From positions 1,054,001 to 1,118,000 of the forward strand of contig CAVQOH010000002.1 in the NCBI GenBank assembly GCA_963714405.1: a stretch of DNA of 64,000 nucleotides, written 5' to 3'. This DNA comes from JAZGGS01 sp963714405 (lineage in GTDB: Bacteria; Bacteroidota; Ignavibacteria; Ignavibacteriales; Ignavibacteriaceae). Made by a program: the position numbers and the translations under genes. This document shows, one piece after another, positions 19,171 to 28,398 of this stretch (position 1 is the first letter of the stretch; each line of letters begins with the position of its first letter). The notes beneath the pieces were generated by a model. It worked only from the letters and a program-made list of their open reading frames with translations. It searched no databases and was not told the DNA's origin.

Positions 19171-19697
19171 TGAGTACATTAAAGGAAATAGCGGCCAAGT
19201 TTATCGTTAGCCATAAATTAAAAGATCATAAATTTAATGAACTAGATTTTTCTAAAGTGTTTAAACGATCTTACTCTTATCTGGTAATAATGCCAACCGA
19301 TGAAAAAGATTTTTGGCATGCCTGCCAGGTTTTAAACTTTCTTAAGGAAGCAAAGAAGAATGTTATTGCTATGACAAACGATTTTAGGATAAGTCTTCTG
19401 CCGACACCTTTTAAAGTTAATGCTGTTGATCATGGAATTAATGATAAAACAAAGCTTGAACTACCCTCAAAAAAGTTTTTAAATCGTTTGCAAAAAATGC
19501 AATTTGATGCTGTGATTGATACAAACAGGCAGCCTATTCTATTTTATAATTTTGTTGCTAATTTTGTTAACGCACCTGTGCGTATCGGTTTTTCGTGGAA
19601 AAATGCTGATCAATATTTTAATTTACAGATTGTTAACAACAAAGCAGAGTCGGAAATTTCTTATCAAAATTTATTAAATTGTTTAAAAATGTTTTAG
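19167..19697 (+). CDS. Glycosyltransferase family 9-like N-terminal domain protein
   Basis: The 176-residue protein overlaps ligA by four bases (ATGA). Its middle part (FDAVIDTNRQPILFYNFVAN, then NAPVRIGFSWKNAD) resembles the first Rossmann domain of heptosyltransferase-like GT9 enzymes. The second domain, with the nucleotide-sugar binding site, is absent. It therefore may be a non-catalytic relative, as found near ligase genes in Bacteroidetes-group genomes, or a truncated GT9. The assignment is tentative. Confidence 0.45.
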   Translation: MMSTLKEIAAKFIVSHKLKDHKFNELDFSKVFKRSYSYLVIMPTDEKDFWHACQVLNFLKEAKKNVIAMTNDFRISLLPTPFKVNAVDHGINDKTKLELPSKKFLNRLQKMQFDAVIDTNRQPILFYNFVANFVNAPVRIGFSWKNADQYFNLQIVNNKAESEISYQNLLNCLKMF

Positions 19698-19705
19698 GTA
19701 TTTAA

Positions 19706-20056
19706 ATGAATTTTGAAATTAAAAAAGAAGATGATATTACAATCTTCAAATTAAATGAAGAGCGGCTTGATACAAGCATTTCAGGGCTTCTTAAAGGCGA
19801 GTTTACACTTCTGCTGAAAGTTGAGGGTTCAAGCAAATTTATTTTGGACCTAACAAATGTTAAAAGTTGTGATAGCTCAGGATTAAGTGCCATACTTGTT
19901 GCCAACAGGATTCTTAGTACAAATAATGGGCATATGATATTAGCAGCTCCATCAGAAAAAGTGTACTCGTTAATAAGAATTACACAGCTTGATAGAGTGT
20001 TGCCAGTTTGCGATACTGTTGCTGAGGCATTTAATGATTTAAAAAGAATCAATTAA
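19706..20056 (+). CDS. STAS-domain protein, anti-anti-sigma factor type
   Basis: The 116-residue product is a single STAS domain. The SpoIIAA-type phosphorylatable serine lies in the conserved loop LTNVKSCDSSGLSAIL near residue 50-60. These proteins bind anti-sigma kinases when unphosphorylated. No RsbW/SpoIIAB-type kinase is encoded nearby, so the partner is unknown. Confidence 0.88.
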   Translation: MNFEIKKEDDITIFKLNEERLDTSISGLLKGEFTLLLKVEGSSKFILDLTNVKSCDSSGLSAILVANRILSTNNGHMILAAPSEKVYSLIRITQLDRVLPVCDTVAEAFNDLKRIN

Positions 20057-20085
20057 TAAACTGAATTCAAAATCATTTCTTTAAT

Positions 20086-21552
20086 TTGGAAACCCGCTTA
20101 ATCGATTATATAATTATCATCACTTACCTGGTTGCGATTGCTGTTTGGGGTATATTTTCAGGAGGTAAGCAGCGAACCGCCAGGGATTATTTTTTAGGTG
20201 CAGAAAAAATTCGCTGGTGGGCTGTTTGTTTTTCTATAGTTGCAGCAGAAACGAGCACACTTACTTTCATATCAGTTCCCGGGCTTGCTTATTTAACTAA
20301 TCTTAACTTTTTACAAGTTGCATTAGGGTTTTTGCTCGGAAGAATAATTGTGGCAAAATATTTTCTGCCAGCTTACTTTAAAGGCGAACTGAAAACAGCA
20401 TATACGTTTCTTGAAACCAGATTTGGTGGAAAGACCAGATCATTTGCTTCAATAGTTTTTTTGCTTACAAGAACTGCCGCAGATGGTGTTAGATTATTTG
20501 CAACGGCAATTCCACTTTATCTTATTTTAAAAATAGATCCGGTTATAGCGATAATAATAATTGCAATCGTTTCTTTGGTTTATACTTATACAGGCGGATT
20601 GAAAGGAGTAATCTGGGTTGATGTAGTTCAAATGTTTATTTATATAGGCGGTGCAATCATTGCGGGTATTTTTCTTCTTAATTCTTTACCGGATGGCATT
20701 AGTACAGTAATAAACTCAGCGCAGGTTGATGATAAATTTTCCTTTATAAATCTTGGCTTTGATAAAAGTTTTATTGAGTTTTTTAATGAACCATACACAT
20801 TATTTGCGGGTTTAATTGGCGGAGCATTCTTATCTATGGCTTCACACGGTACAGATCAGCTAATTGTGCAAAGATTATTGGCTACAAAAGATGTTAAAAG
20901 TGCACGCAAAGCGGTGGTTGGCAGCGGTGTAATTATAGTTTTTCAATTTGCACTTTTTCTTATTATTGGTGTTATGCTCTTTGCATACTATGGAGTGATG
21001 GATGTAAAATCTGATGAAATATTTCCAATGTTTATAATTAATGTACTACCGCAAGGTGTATCTGGAATTATTATTGCGGGCTTGTTTGCTGCTGCTATGT
21101 CTACACTCGCTGGATCAATGAGTTCTCTTTCCTCTTCTTCAATGATGGATTTATACATTCCATTTTCAAGGAAAGAATTAAGTGAAGATGAAAAATTAAA
21201 AACCTCACGGATATTAACTTTAATATGGGCAGGATTGCTCATTATTTCTGCATTATTTTTTATGCAAAGTTCAAGTGCAGTTGTGGAAGTTGCTTTAAGC
21301 ATTGCCTCGTTTACTTATGGAGGGTTGCTCGGAGTATTTCTGTTGGGAATTTTTATTTCAAAGTCTAAACAGGAAGATGCGCTTGCAGGGTTTATTGCAG
21401 GAATTATGGTAATGGTAATTGTTATTACACTTGATTTGTTTGTATGGACATGGTTTACGATGATAGGTGTTTTTGCAACAATCTTAGTTGGATTGTTTTT
21501 ATCATCACTTGTTGATTTTAAAAAAAATCATCTGAAGAAAGAAAATAACTAA
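20086..21552 (+). CDS. Sodium:solute symporter (SSS family)
   Basis: The 488-residue protein has about 13 membrane segments in the SSS pattern: DYIIIITYLVAIAVWGIFSG at the N terminus, ARDYFLGAEKIRWWAV, FSIVAAETSTLTFISVPG near residue 47, and a later ISLASFTYGGLLG-type helix (here IASFTYGGLLGVFLLG). It should import an organic solute with sodium, but the substrate is unknown. The only start that gives the normal N terminus is TTG at 20086. It converges on the TPR gene downstream with a gap of nine bases. Confidence 0.9.
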   Translation: METRLIDYIIIITYLVAIAVWGIFSGGKQRTARDYFLGAEKIRWWAVCFSIVAAETSTLTFISVPGLAYLTNLNFLQVALGFLLGRIIVAKYFLPAYFKGELKTAYTFLETRFGGKTRSFASIVFLLTRTAADGVRLFATAIPLYLILKIDPVIAIIIIAIVSLVYTYTGGLKGVIWVDVVQMFIYIGGAIIAGIFLLNSLPDGISTVINSAQVDDKFSFINLGFDKSFIEFFNEPYTLFAGLIGGAFLSMASHGTDQLIVQRLLATKDVKSARKAVVGSGVIIVFQFALFLIIGVMLFAYYGVMDVKSDEIFPMFIINVLPQGVSGIIIAGLFAAAMSTLAGSMSSLSSSSMMDLYIPFSRKELSEDEKLKTSRILTLIWAGLLIISALFFMQSSSAVVEVALSIASFTYGGLLGVFLLGIFISKSKQEDALAGFIAGIMVMVIVITLDLFVWTWFTMIGVFATILVGLFLSSLVDFKKNHLKKENN

Positions 21553-21561
21553 CAGCTAATA

Positions 21562-22437
21562 TTATGTGCTGCTTCCAACATCTGAACAATACTTTCTTAT
21601 ATAGTGATACGAATCAAGATGCCCTTTATTCATTGCTGTTTTTAAATCAGCACAACATCCCTGCCGATCACCTAAAAATTCTTTGGCCATAGCTCTTTCA
21701 AAAAATGCCTCAGCGAACAGAGGGTTTAATTCAACTGCTGTAGAAAAATCTTCAATTGCACCTTTGTAATCCTGCGTTTTATTTTTTACCAACCCCATAT
21801 AGTAATAAACATTTGGATAATCTGCTATTTCGTTAATGTAACTTGAAAAATCTTGAAGGGCTGGCGAGTACTCTTTAATATGATATCTTGCAACACCACG
21901 GTAAAACAAGGCATTAATTTCTTCCAGGTTTGAACTTATTGCACTTGTGAAATCACCTGCGGCGCTTTCATAATTATCAAGTTTACATTTTACAAGCGCC
22001 CTGCAATATAACGCTACTGCATTATCAGTTTTAGTATCCAACGCCTTGCTAAATTCTGCAAGTGAATTTCTAAAATCATTTTCACGTGCTTTTGCAAATG
22101 CTTTTTTAATTGAAAGTTTAAATGTATCTCCTTCAGCATCTGCAAATTTTTCAAATTTAAACAGCTCTTCTAAATATTCTTTCGGTGGAAATTTATGAAC
22201 TGGTTTTGTCGTGGATTTAATTTCCTCAACATCTTCTTCATTAGTTTCAGATTCTAGTAATGTATCTTCATCAGGAGCTTGTTGTTTATCCACAGTTTTT
22301 TCATCTATGCTATGCTCAAGCTGGATCCTTTCTTTATAAGAAAGCTTTGGTTTAAATTCCTTGCTGCTGCTTTTTATAATTATTAGAACAAGTACTATAA
22401 CCGCAACAACAATCAAAATTATTACTGTGATTGACAT
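21562..22437 (-). CDS. Membrane-anchored tetratricopeptide repeat protein
   Basis: The 291-residue product has one N-terminal membrane span (SITVIILIVVAVIVLVLIII). A charged, Glu-rich stretch follows to about residue 85, then about five TPR units from residue 100 to the end (for example AVALYCRALVKCKLDNYESA and VYYYMGLVKNKTQDYKGA). The topology suggests a cytoplasmic TPR scaffold. No enzyme domain is present and no partner can be named from the context, which is a pair of SSS symporters on the other strand. Confidence 0.8.
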   Translation of the reverse strand: MSITVIILIVVAVIVLVLIIIKSSSKEFKPKLSYKERIQLEHSIDEKTVDKQQAPDEDTLLESETNEEDVEEIKSTTKPVHKFPPKEYLEELFKFEKFADAEGDTFKLSIKKAFAKARENDFRNSLAEFSKALDTKTDNAVALYCRALVKCKLDNYESAAGDFTSAISSNLEEINALFYRGVARYHIKEYSPALQDFSSYINEIADYPNVYYYMGLVKNKTQDYKGAIEDFSTAVELNPLFAEAFFERAMAKEFLGDRQGCCADLKTAMNKGHLDSYHYIRKYCSDVGSST

Positions 22438-22635
22438 AAAGCACCTGGAGTTATTTTTGTTAAAATACTATCATATTACCGTGCAAAATGAATCTTCCCT
22501 TTTAATCACTAAAAACTAATAAATTTTTTTTATTTTTTCGCTATTATTTTAAATAAAGATAAAAGATTTACAAAACGTGTTGAATTTCAAATTTTGATTA
22601 TTGGACAACAATTTTCTTGATTTTTATTGAAATGT

Positions 22636-22651
22636 AAGGAGGAGTAGACTG
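22636..22651 (+). promoter_or_regulatory. Strong Shine-Dalgarno that positions a CTG start
   Basis: AAGGAGG at 22636-22642 is followed after six bases by CTG at 22649. An in-frame TGA lies at 22628-22630 and there is no ATG, GTG or TTG between it and 22649. The CTG is therefore the best-placed initiator for the symporter reading frame. Confidence 0.7.
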
Positions 22652-24397
22652 GAACTAATAGATTATGTTATTGTTTGTGTCTATCTGGTAATTTCTGTTT
22701 CCATTGCGCTGTATTATTCTAAACGAGCATCAAAAAATACAAAAGAATTTTTCTTGTCGGGTCGAAATTTGCCGTGGTACCTTGCAGGTGTTTCTATGGT
22801 AGCAACCACATTTGCAGCAGATACGCCGCTTGCTGTTACAGAATTGGTTGCTAAAAATGGGATTGCGGGTAATTGGCTCTGGTGGAATTTTGCTTTTGGA
22901 GGAATATTAACAGTTTTTTTCTTTGCCCGATTGTGGAGAAGAGCTGGAATTGTTACCGAAGTTGAATTCGCTGAATTTCGTTATTCAGGAAAACCGGCAC
23001 GTTTTCTAAGAGGATTCAGAGCAATTTATCTTGGTCTATTGATGAATGTAATCATCATCGGTTGGGTGAATAAAGCTATGGCTTCCATTCTAACTGGTTT
23101 ATTTGGTATTGAGGAATCTCAGGTTTATATATTTGTTTTTGCATGTATGCTACTTGTTGCTGTTTACTCTGCTCTTTCCGGATTGTGGGGAGTTGTAATC
23201 ACGGACGCTTTCCAGTTTTTAATTGCGATGGCTGGATGTATAATACTTGCCGTACTTGTTGTTAATTCTTCTGAGGTTGGAGGTATAAACGGGCTCCAGG
23301 AAAAGCTTCCCGAATTTGCATTTAATTTTTTCCCGACTATTTCTAGTGTTGAGTCAGTCGGTGGAGCATTTGCATTAACGGTAGCTTCCTTTCTGGCTTA
23401 CATAGGTATAATTTGGTGGGCTTCATGGTATCCTGGTGCAGAACCAGGAGGTGGAGGATATATTGCACAGAGGATGATGTCAGCTAAAAATGAAAAACAT
23501 TCGCTGTTTGCAACTCTATTTTTTCAAATTGCTCACTATGCTATTCGTCCTTGGCCTTGGATTTTAGTTGCACTTTGCAGTTTGGTACTCTACCCGGAAT
23601 TAACAGCCCAGGAAAAAGGTATAGGTTTTATATTTGCTATAAGAGATTTTCTTCCAGCTGGTTTAAAAGGAGTTTTAGTTGCCGCTTTTTTTGCGGCTTA
23701 TATGAGCACTATAGCTACACAGTTAAACTGGGGTGCATCGTATCTTATAAATGATTTTTACAGGAGGTTTTTAGTAAAGAGTAGAGATGAGAAGCATTAT
23801 GTAAAATCCTCCCGTATTGCGACTATGATTCTAATGATCATCTCAGTAGTTGTTACAGTTTTTATTACAACAATTTCAGGTGCATGGCAGTTTATAATTG
23901 AGTGTGGTGCGGGTGTGGGTTTAGTATTAATTTTTAGATGGTTCTGGTGGAGAATAAATGCCTGGTCAGAGATTTCTGCAATGATTACACCATTTATTAT
24001 TTACCCAATTTTAATAAACCAGAGTGTAAATTTTCCTGATACACTTTTTATAATCGTTCCTGCATCCACATTAGTCTGGCTTTTGGTTACATTTTTAACC
24101 CCTCCTACGGATGAAGCCGTACTGTATTCATTTTATAAAAAAATTCACCCCGGTGGATTACTTTGGAAGAAAATATATACTAAACTACCTGGCATTAACA
24201 ATGATAAAAATTTTTTTCGCATGTTTATTAACTGGATATTTGGAGTTCTATTAGTTTATTCTATATTATTCGGCACAGGTAAATTAATATTTGGGTTCTA
24301 TACAGAGTTTTTATTTTATTTAATAGCAGCCATTGTTTCAATTATTGTTATATACAAAAACCTGAATTCTATTGGGTGGAAAACTGTTGTGGATTAA
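22649..24397 (+). CDS. Sodium:solute symporter (SSS family), probable CTG start
   Basis: From a CTG at 22649 the protein is 582 residues. The first ATG/GTG/TTG in frame (TTG at 22754) would remove the first membrane helix (DYVIVCVYLVISVSIALYYS) and the conserved KEFFLSGRNLPWYL lead-in, which SSS carriers normally have. The body shows about 13-14 helices with GVSMVATTFAADTPLAVTEL near residue 48 and a Trp-rich segment (WWASWYPGAEPGGGGY). The substrate is unknown. Together with the SSS gene at 20086 and the NSS gene at 8194 it indicates substantial use of a sodium gradient. Confidence 0.85.
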   Translation: MELIDYVIVCVYLVISVSIALYYSKRASKNTKEFFLSGRNLPWYLAGVSMVATTFAADTPLAVTELVAKNGIAGNWLWWNFAFGGILTVFFFARLWRRAGIVTEVEFAEFRYSGKPARFLRGFRAIYLGLLMNVIIIGWVNKAMASILTGLFGIEESQVYIFVFACMLLVAVYSALSGLWGVVITDAFQFLIAMAGCIILAVLVVNSSEVGGINGLQEKLPEFAFNFFPTISSVESVGGAFALTVASFLAYIGIIWWASWYPGAEPGGGGYIAQRMMSAKNEKHSLFATLFFQIAHYAIRPWPWILVALCSLVLYPELTAQEKGIGFIFAIRDFLPAGLKGVLVAAFFAAYMSTIATQLNWGASYLINDFYRRFLVKSRDEKHYVKSSRIATMILMIISVVVTVFITTISGAWQFIIECGAGVGLVLIFRWFWWRINAWSEISAMITPFIIYPILINQSVNFPDTLFIIVPASTLVWLLVTFLTPPTDEAVLYSFYKKIHPGGLLWKKIYTKLPGINNDKNFFRMFINWIFGVLLVYSILFGTGKLIFGFYTEFLFYLIAAIVSIIVIYKNLNSIGWKTVVD

Positions 24398-24403
24398 TTC
24401 TCT

Positions 24404-25255
24404 ATGTACTCTAAAGAAAGATTAAAAAATTTAAAATTGATTGTATGTGATGTTGATGGTACATTACTTGCAGATAGTGGCGAAATAGGAACCGAAACGA
24501 AAAAACTCATATCGGAACTAAATAACTATGGTATAGTTTTTACACTCGCGACTGGCAGACTTCATTCAGCGGTAACAAACATTGTAAGAGAATTGGCAAT
24601 AGTAGCCCCGGTAATTTCCCTGGATGGAAGCATGATTAAAGTAACGGCGGATGATTTAATCGTTTATGAATCATTCGTTAAAAAAAAGCATGTCGAAAGA
24701 GCTTTAAGGTATGCGGAGGAACATCTTTTAAACATAGTATTGTGTCATGATGAAGCAATTTATTACACTGCAAGAAATTCAAATGTCAAGATGTTATCTG
24801 ATAGGTATGGAGCAGAGTATAAAGAAATAGATGAATATGATAACTATATTAATAGAACCCTGGAAGTTGTTATTTACAGTGATATAGCTAACTCAATGAG
24901 ATATGTTAGAGATAGATTCATATTCCCAATGTCTGTCGGTTGCAGTGTATCATTCTATAAATCAAATAGGCGCCCAAATATTAGTTTTCTCGAAATAAGA
25001 AGATCAGGCTCTACCAAAGGAAAAGGTTTGGAAAGATTATTAAAGTATCTTAAAATAAATTCAACCAACACAGCTGTTATAGGAGATTGGTATAACGATA
25101 TTAGTTTGTTTGAAACCGATGCATTAAAAGTAGCAGTTGCAAACGCAATTCCGGAACTGAAGAAAATGGCTGATATAGTAACATATAACAGTAATAACAA
25201 CGATGGGATTGGCGAATTTTTAGAGTATGTTTTAAAAGCAAAAAAGGATAATTAA
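24404..25255 (+). CDS. Cof-type HAD-superfamily hydrolase
   Basis: The 283-residue product has HAD motif I (IVCDVDGTLLAD, nucleophile Asp near residue 16), motif II in LATGRLHSA, a Cof-type cap domain in the middle, and motifs III/IV (GKGLERLLKYL; VIGDWYNDISLFETD near residue 226). Such enzymes hydrolyse phosphate esters of sugars or nucleotides. The substrate is not predictable. It starts six bases after the symporter stop and overlaps the next gene by one base. Confidence 0.92.
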   Translation: MYSKERLKNLKLIVCDVDGTLLADSGEIGTETKKLISELNNYGIVFTLATGRLHSAVTNIVRELAIVAPVISLDGSMIKVTADDLIVYESFVKKKHVERALRYAEEHLLNIVLCHDEAIYYTARNSNVKMLSDRYGAEYKEIDEYDNYINRTLEVVIYSDIANSMRYVRDRFIFPMSVGCSVSFYKSNRRPNISFLEIRRSGSTKGKGLERLLKYLKINSTNTAVIGDWYNDISLFETDALKVAVANAIPELKKMADIVTYNSNNNDGIGEFLEYVLKAKKDN

Positions 25256-27462
25256 TGCCAGACTCTGTTAAAAGAGGAAAACAAAAAGGTATTTTTCTTA
25301 AAGTAATAATGGGTTTAGTAACCATTGTTGTTTTAACATTTATGTTTCCAAAAGGGGAATCTTTAGAATATGAAACTTCTGAAGGAGCAATTTGGCTCTA
25401 TGATGATTTAATTGCACCATTCAGCTTTCCTATAAAGAAGAGTGAGGAAATTTATAAGCTGGAATTAAGAGAATCTGTAAGAAAAGTGTTCCCGATATTT
25501 CTTAATCTTACTGAAGTTCCAGATAAAAGTATAGATTCAATTAAAAATTATAGCAATTCACTTATTCAAATTTTTGATCAATCTGCGCTGAGAGATACAG
25601 TATCGTTTGCCAACACAACTTTCCTCAGCGATGAATTTTATAACTTGTTTAAAAATTTACGCGTAGAAGAAAGTAATCTTGCTGGTGGAAATAACCCTTT
25701 AGTAAGGTCTCTTTTTAATCAGGCACAACTCATCCTCAAAAAAATTTATGATGAAGGTGTTTTAAGTATAGAATCAGATGATGCATTTAAAGACAGTATT
25801 GCTGTAAGAACCGGTTACATTGATAAGATAGAAGCCGCAGGCAACTATTTGCTCTATGATGAGGCAAAGAATATTGCAGTAAGAGAAATTGAAAAGCGAA
25901 ATTATAGTGAAGATATTGAAAATGCACTTATTGAATATACAATTCATTTTATTTCCCCTAACCTTCTTTACAGTGCAGAATTAACAAATGAAGAAATTGA
26001 GCAGGTAAAAAACACGGTTTCACAATACACGGGTATTGTTAATGAAAATGAACGAATAATTGCTAAACACGAAAGGATTAGCAAAGAAACAAAACTGAAA
26101 ATAGAATCTTATAAAGAGGCAAAGGGCGAAACTATTGGGGCTGAAAGATTATTACTTCAGGCAATAGGAAAATTCATACATATTGCTCTTCTTTTGGCAT
26201 TGTTTGTAATGTATCTATATCTCTTCAGAAAGCGAATATTTTTTAATAACCAAAAACTTCTACTTATTGCCTTAATTATTGTATTTATTTCGTTTGTTAC
26301 ATTTCTTGTAAACCAGGTTAAAGTTCCTGCACCGGTTCAGTTTTTGATTTTCATACCTGCAGCTTCAATGCTTCTTACCATAATGTTTGATTCTCGTGTG
26401 GGATTTTATTCAACAGTTATAATTACTTTAATTACAGGTGCTCTGCGAGGTAATGATTACACATTTATGGCAATAAACTTTATTGCAGGCGGGATTTCTG
26501 TTTACACTGTAAGAGATATAAAAAATCGCTCACAGATCTTCCGTTCATTCCTTTATATTTTATTCAGTTATTTTCTTACAATTCTTGCATTTGGTCTGGA
26601 AAGATTTGAGCAGTGGAATGTTATGCTTATTGAATTTGCCTTTGCTGCTTCAAATGCACTAATAAGCCCTGTTCTTACTTACGGTTTACTTATCTTTTTT
26701 GAAAAAATGTTTAAAATAACGACTGATCTTACATTAATGGAATTAGCTAACTTTGACAGACCGTTGCTAAAAGAACTTGCAAGAAAAACACCGGGGACAT
26801 TTAATCATTCCATGACTATAGGAAATATTGCTGAGGCGGCTGCTGAACAGATTGGGGCAAATCCAATGCTGGCAAGAGTTGGTTCCTATTACCACGATAT
26901 TGGTAAAACAATTACACCACAAAATTTTGTGGAAAACCAACTTGATAATCATAATATTCATGAAAATTTAAAACCTGAACAAAGTGTTAATCTGATTAGA
27001 AGTCATGTTCAGGAAGGAATTAATCTAGCAAATGAAAACGATTTACCTCAGGAAATAATTGATTTTATCCCCATGCATCATGGTACTTCAATTATGTCTT
27101 ATTTTTATGAAACCGCAAAAAAGATTAATGGTGAAGAAAATGTTAATGAAGTTGATTTCAGATATTCGGGTCCAAAACCGAATTCAAAAGAAACAGCAAT
27201 AGTTATGCTTGCTGATGGCTGTGAATCTGCAGTAAGATCAATTGAAGAACCTGATGCGTTAAAAGTGGAAAACGTAATTAAAAATATTTTTAAATCCAGG
27301 ATTGATGACGGGCAGCTTAATGAATCTCCATTAACATATTCAGATGTTAACAAAATGAAAGAAGCATTTCTTAATATTTTACTTGGACAGCATCATCGTA
27401 GGATTAAATATCCTGACCAGGATAAATTGGAAAAAGGTGAAAAAGAAGAAAAGTCCGGGTGA
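25255..27462 (+). CDS. 7TM-HD family phosphohydrolase, PgpH-like cyclic-di-AMP phosphodiesterase
   Basis: The 735-residue protein has an N-terminal membrane span (about 11-30), a large extracytoplasmic 7TMR-HDED domain, about seven membrane helices (300-490), and a C-terminal HD domain. The HD domain includes PGTFNHSMTIGNIAEAAAEQ, the HD pair in YYHDIGKTITP near residue 546, and FIPMHHGTS near residue 604. This is the domain order of PgpH, which hydrolyses c-di-AMP. No diadenylate cyclase is seen in the window, so the substrate is inferred from the family. Confidence 0.9.
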   Translation: MPDSVKRGKQKGIFLKVIMGLVTIVVLTFMFPKGESLEYETSEGAIWLYDDLIAPFSFPIKKSEEIYKLELRESVRKVFPIFLNLTEVPDKSIDSIKNYSNSLIQIFDQSALRDTVSFANTTFLSDEFYNLFKNLRVEESNLAGGNNPLVRSLFNQAQLILKKIYDEGVLSIESDDAFKDSIAVRTGYIDKIEAAGNYLLYDEAKNIAVREIEKRNYSEDIENALIEYTIHFISPNLLYSAELTNEEIEQVKNTVSQYTGIVNENERIIAKHERISKETKLKIESYKEAKGETIGAERLLLQAIGKFIHIALLLALFVMYLYLFRKRIFFNNQKLLLIALIIVFISFVTFLVNQVKVPAPVQFLIFIPAASMLLTIMFDSRVGFYSTVIITLITGALRGNDYTFMAINFIAGGISVYTVRDIKNRSQIFRSFLYILFSYFLTILAFGLERFEQWNVMLIEFAFAASNALISPVLTYGLLIFFEKMFKITTDLTLMELANFDRPLLKELARKTPGTFNHSMTIGNIAEAAAEQIGANPMLARVGSYYHDIGKTITPQNFVENQLDNHNIHENLKPEQSVNLIRSHVQEGINLANENDLPQEIIDFIPMHHGTSIMSYFYETAKKINGEENVNEVDFRYSGPKPNSKETAIVMLADGCESAVRSIEEPDALKVENVIKNIFKSRIDDGQLNESPLTYSDVNKMKEAFLNILLGQHHRRIKYPDQDKLEKGEKEEKSG

Positions 27463-28352
27463 TGGAAATATTCCTGAAAGAATATTTAGCAACTCTCAAG
27501 TTAGAAAGAAACCTTGCAGGCAACACTGTATCATCATATAAAAATGATATATCCTCTTTAGTAACTTATTTGAAATCAATTGGTATTTCTGATCCATCCC
27601 TTATTAGTAAAAAAGAATTAAACTTATTTTTCGCATCACTTAACAAAATTGGATTAAGCAGCAATTCTGCAGCCAGGTATTACTCATCGATCAAAGGATT
27701 TTTCAAGTATCTTATTCTGCAGAATTACATTAAAGAAAATCCAATGGAAAAAATTTCTTCACCTAAACTTAAAAAGGGATTGCCGCTTGTACTTTCTGTT
27801 AACGAGTTAGATTCAATATTATCAATCCCTGATATTTCAAGTACACTTGGATTGCGTGATAAAGCACTGCTGGAACTGCTTTATGCGTGCGGCGTAAGAG
27901 TTTCGGAACTGATTGGTTTGAAAATATCCGATCTGTTTTTTAGTGAAGATATGATTAGAGTTTTTGGAAAGGGCTCTAAAGAAAGATTAATTCCGGTTGG
28001 CAGCTCTGCTGTAAAGTGGGTAAATGAATATTTAACTAAAAGCAGACCATTGCTACAGAAAAAATTAAAAAGTGAAAATTATCTTTTCCTTAATAAAAGA
28101 GGAACAAGACTTTCTAGAATGGGAATATGGAAAATAGTTGTTAGGTATGTAAATGAGGCAGGAATTAAAAAGGACATTCATCCACATACTTTCAGGCATT
28201 CATTTGCAACTCACCTTCTAGAAGGAGGTGCAGATCTGCGTGCTGTTCAGGAAATGCTAGGACATGCTGATATTTCTACAACACAAATTTATACTCATAT
28301 AGATAGAGAATATATAAAGCAGGTGCATAAAGATTTTCATCCTCGCGGGTGA
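27459..28352 (+). CDS. Tyrosine recombinase XerC/XerD
   Basis: The 297-residue protein has the SAM-like N-terminal core-binding domain (LKLERNLAGNTVSSYKNDI) and the tyrosine recombinase catalytic set. Visible are Arg in CGVRVSELIGL near residue 147, Lys in the GKGSKERLIPVG hairpin, HTFRHSFATHLLEGGADLR (His and Arg), LGHADISTTQIYTH (His), and the nucleophile Tyr in the latter. XerC/D resolve chromosome dimers at dif together with FtsK. No adjacent integron or phage genes suggest otherwise. The start is GTG 27459 or the ATG one codon later, and it overlaps the PgpH-like stop. Confidence 0.9.
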   Translation: MMEIFLKEYLATLKLERNLAGNTVSSYKNDISSLVTYLKSIGISDPSLISKKELNLFFASLNKIGLSSNSAARYYSSIKGFFKYLILQNYIKENPMEKISSPKLKKGLPLVLSVNELDSILSIPDISSTLGLRDKALLELLYACGVRVSELIGLKISDLFFSEDMIRVFGKGSKERLIPVGSSAVKWVNEYLTKSRPLLQKKLKSENYLFLNKRGTRLSRMGIWKIVVRYVNEAGIKKDIHPHTFRHSFATHLLEGGADLRAVQEMLGHADISTTQIYTHIDREYIKQVHKDFHPRG

Positions 28353-28398
28353 TTAGTTGGTAATAATATATTTTAATTATTACAATTGAATATTTAAG

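Noticed and set aside
27459..28352. Phage or integrative element integrase
   Set aside because: The recombinase has XerC/D length and motifs, sits in an ordinary operon, and no att-like repeats or phage genes are nearby.
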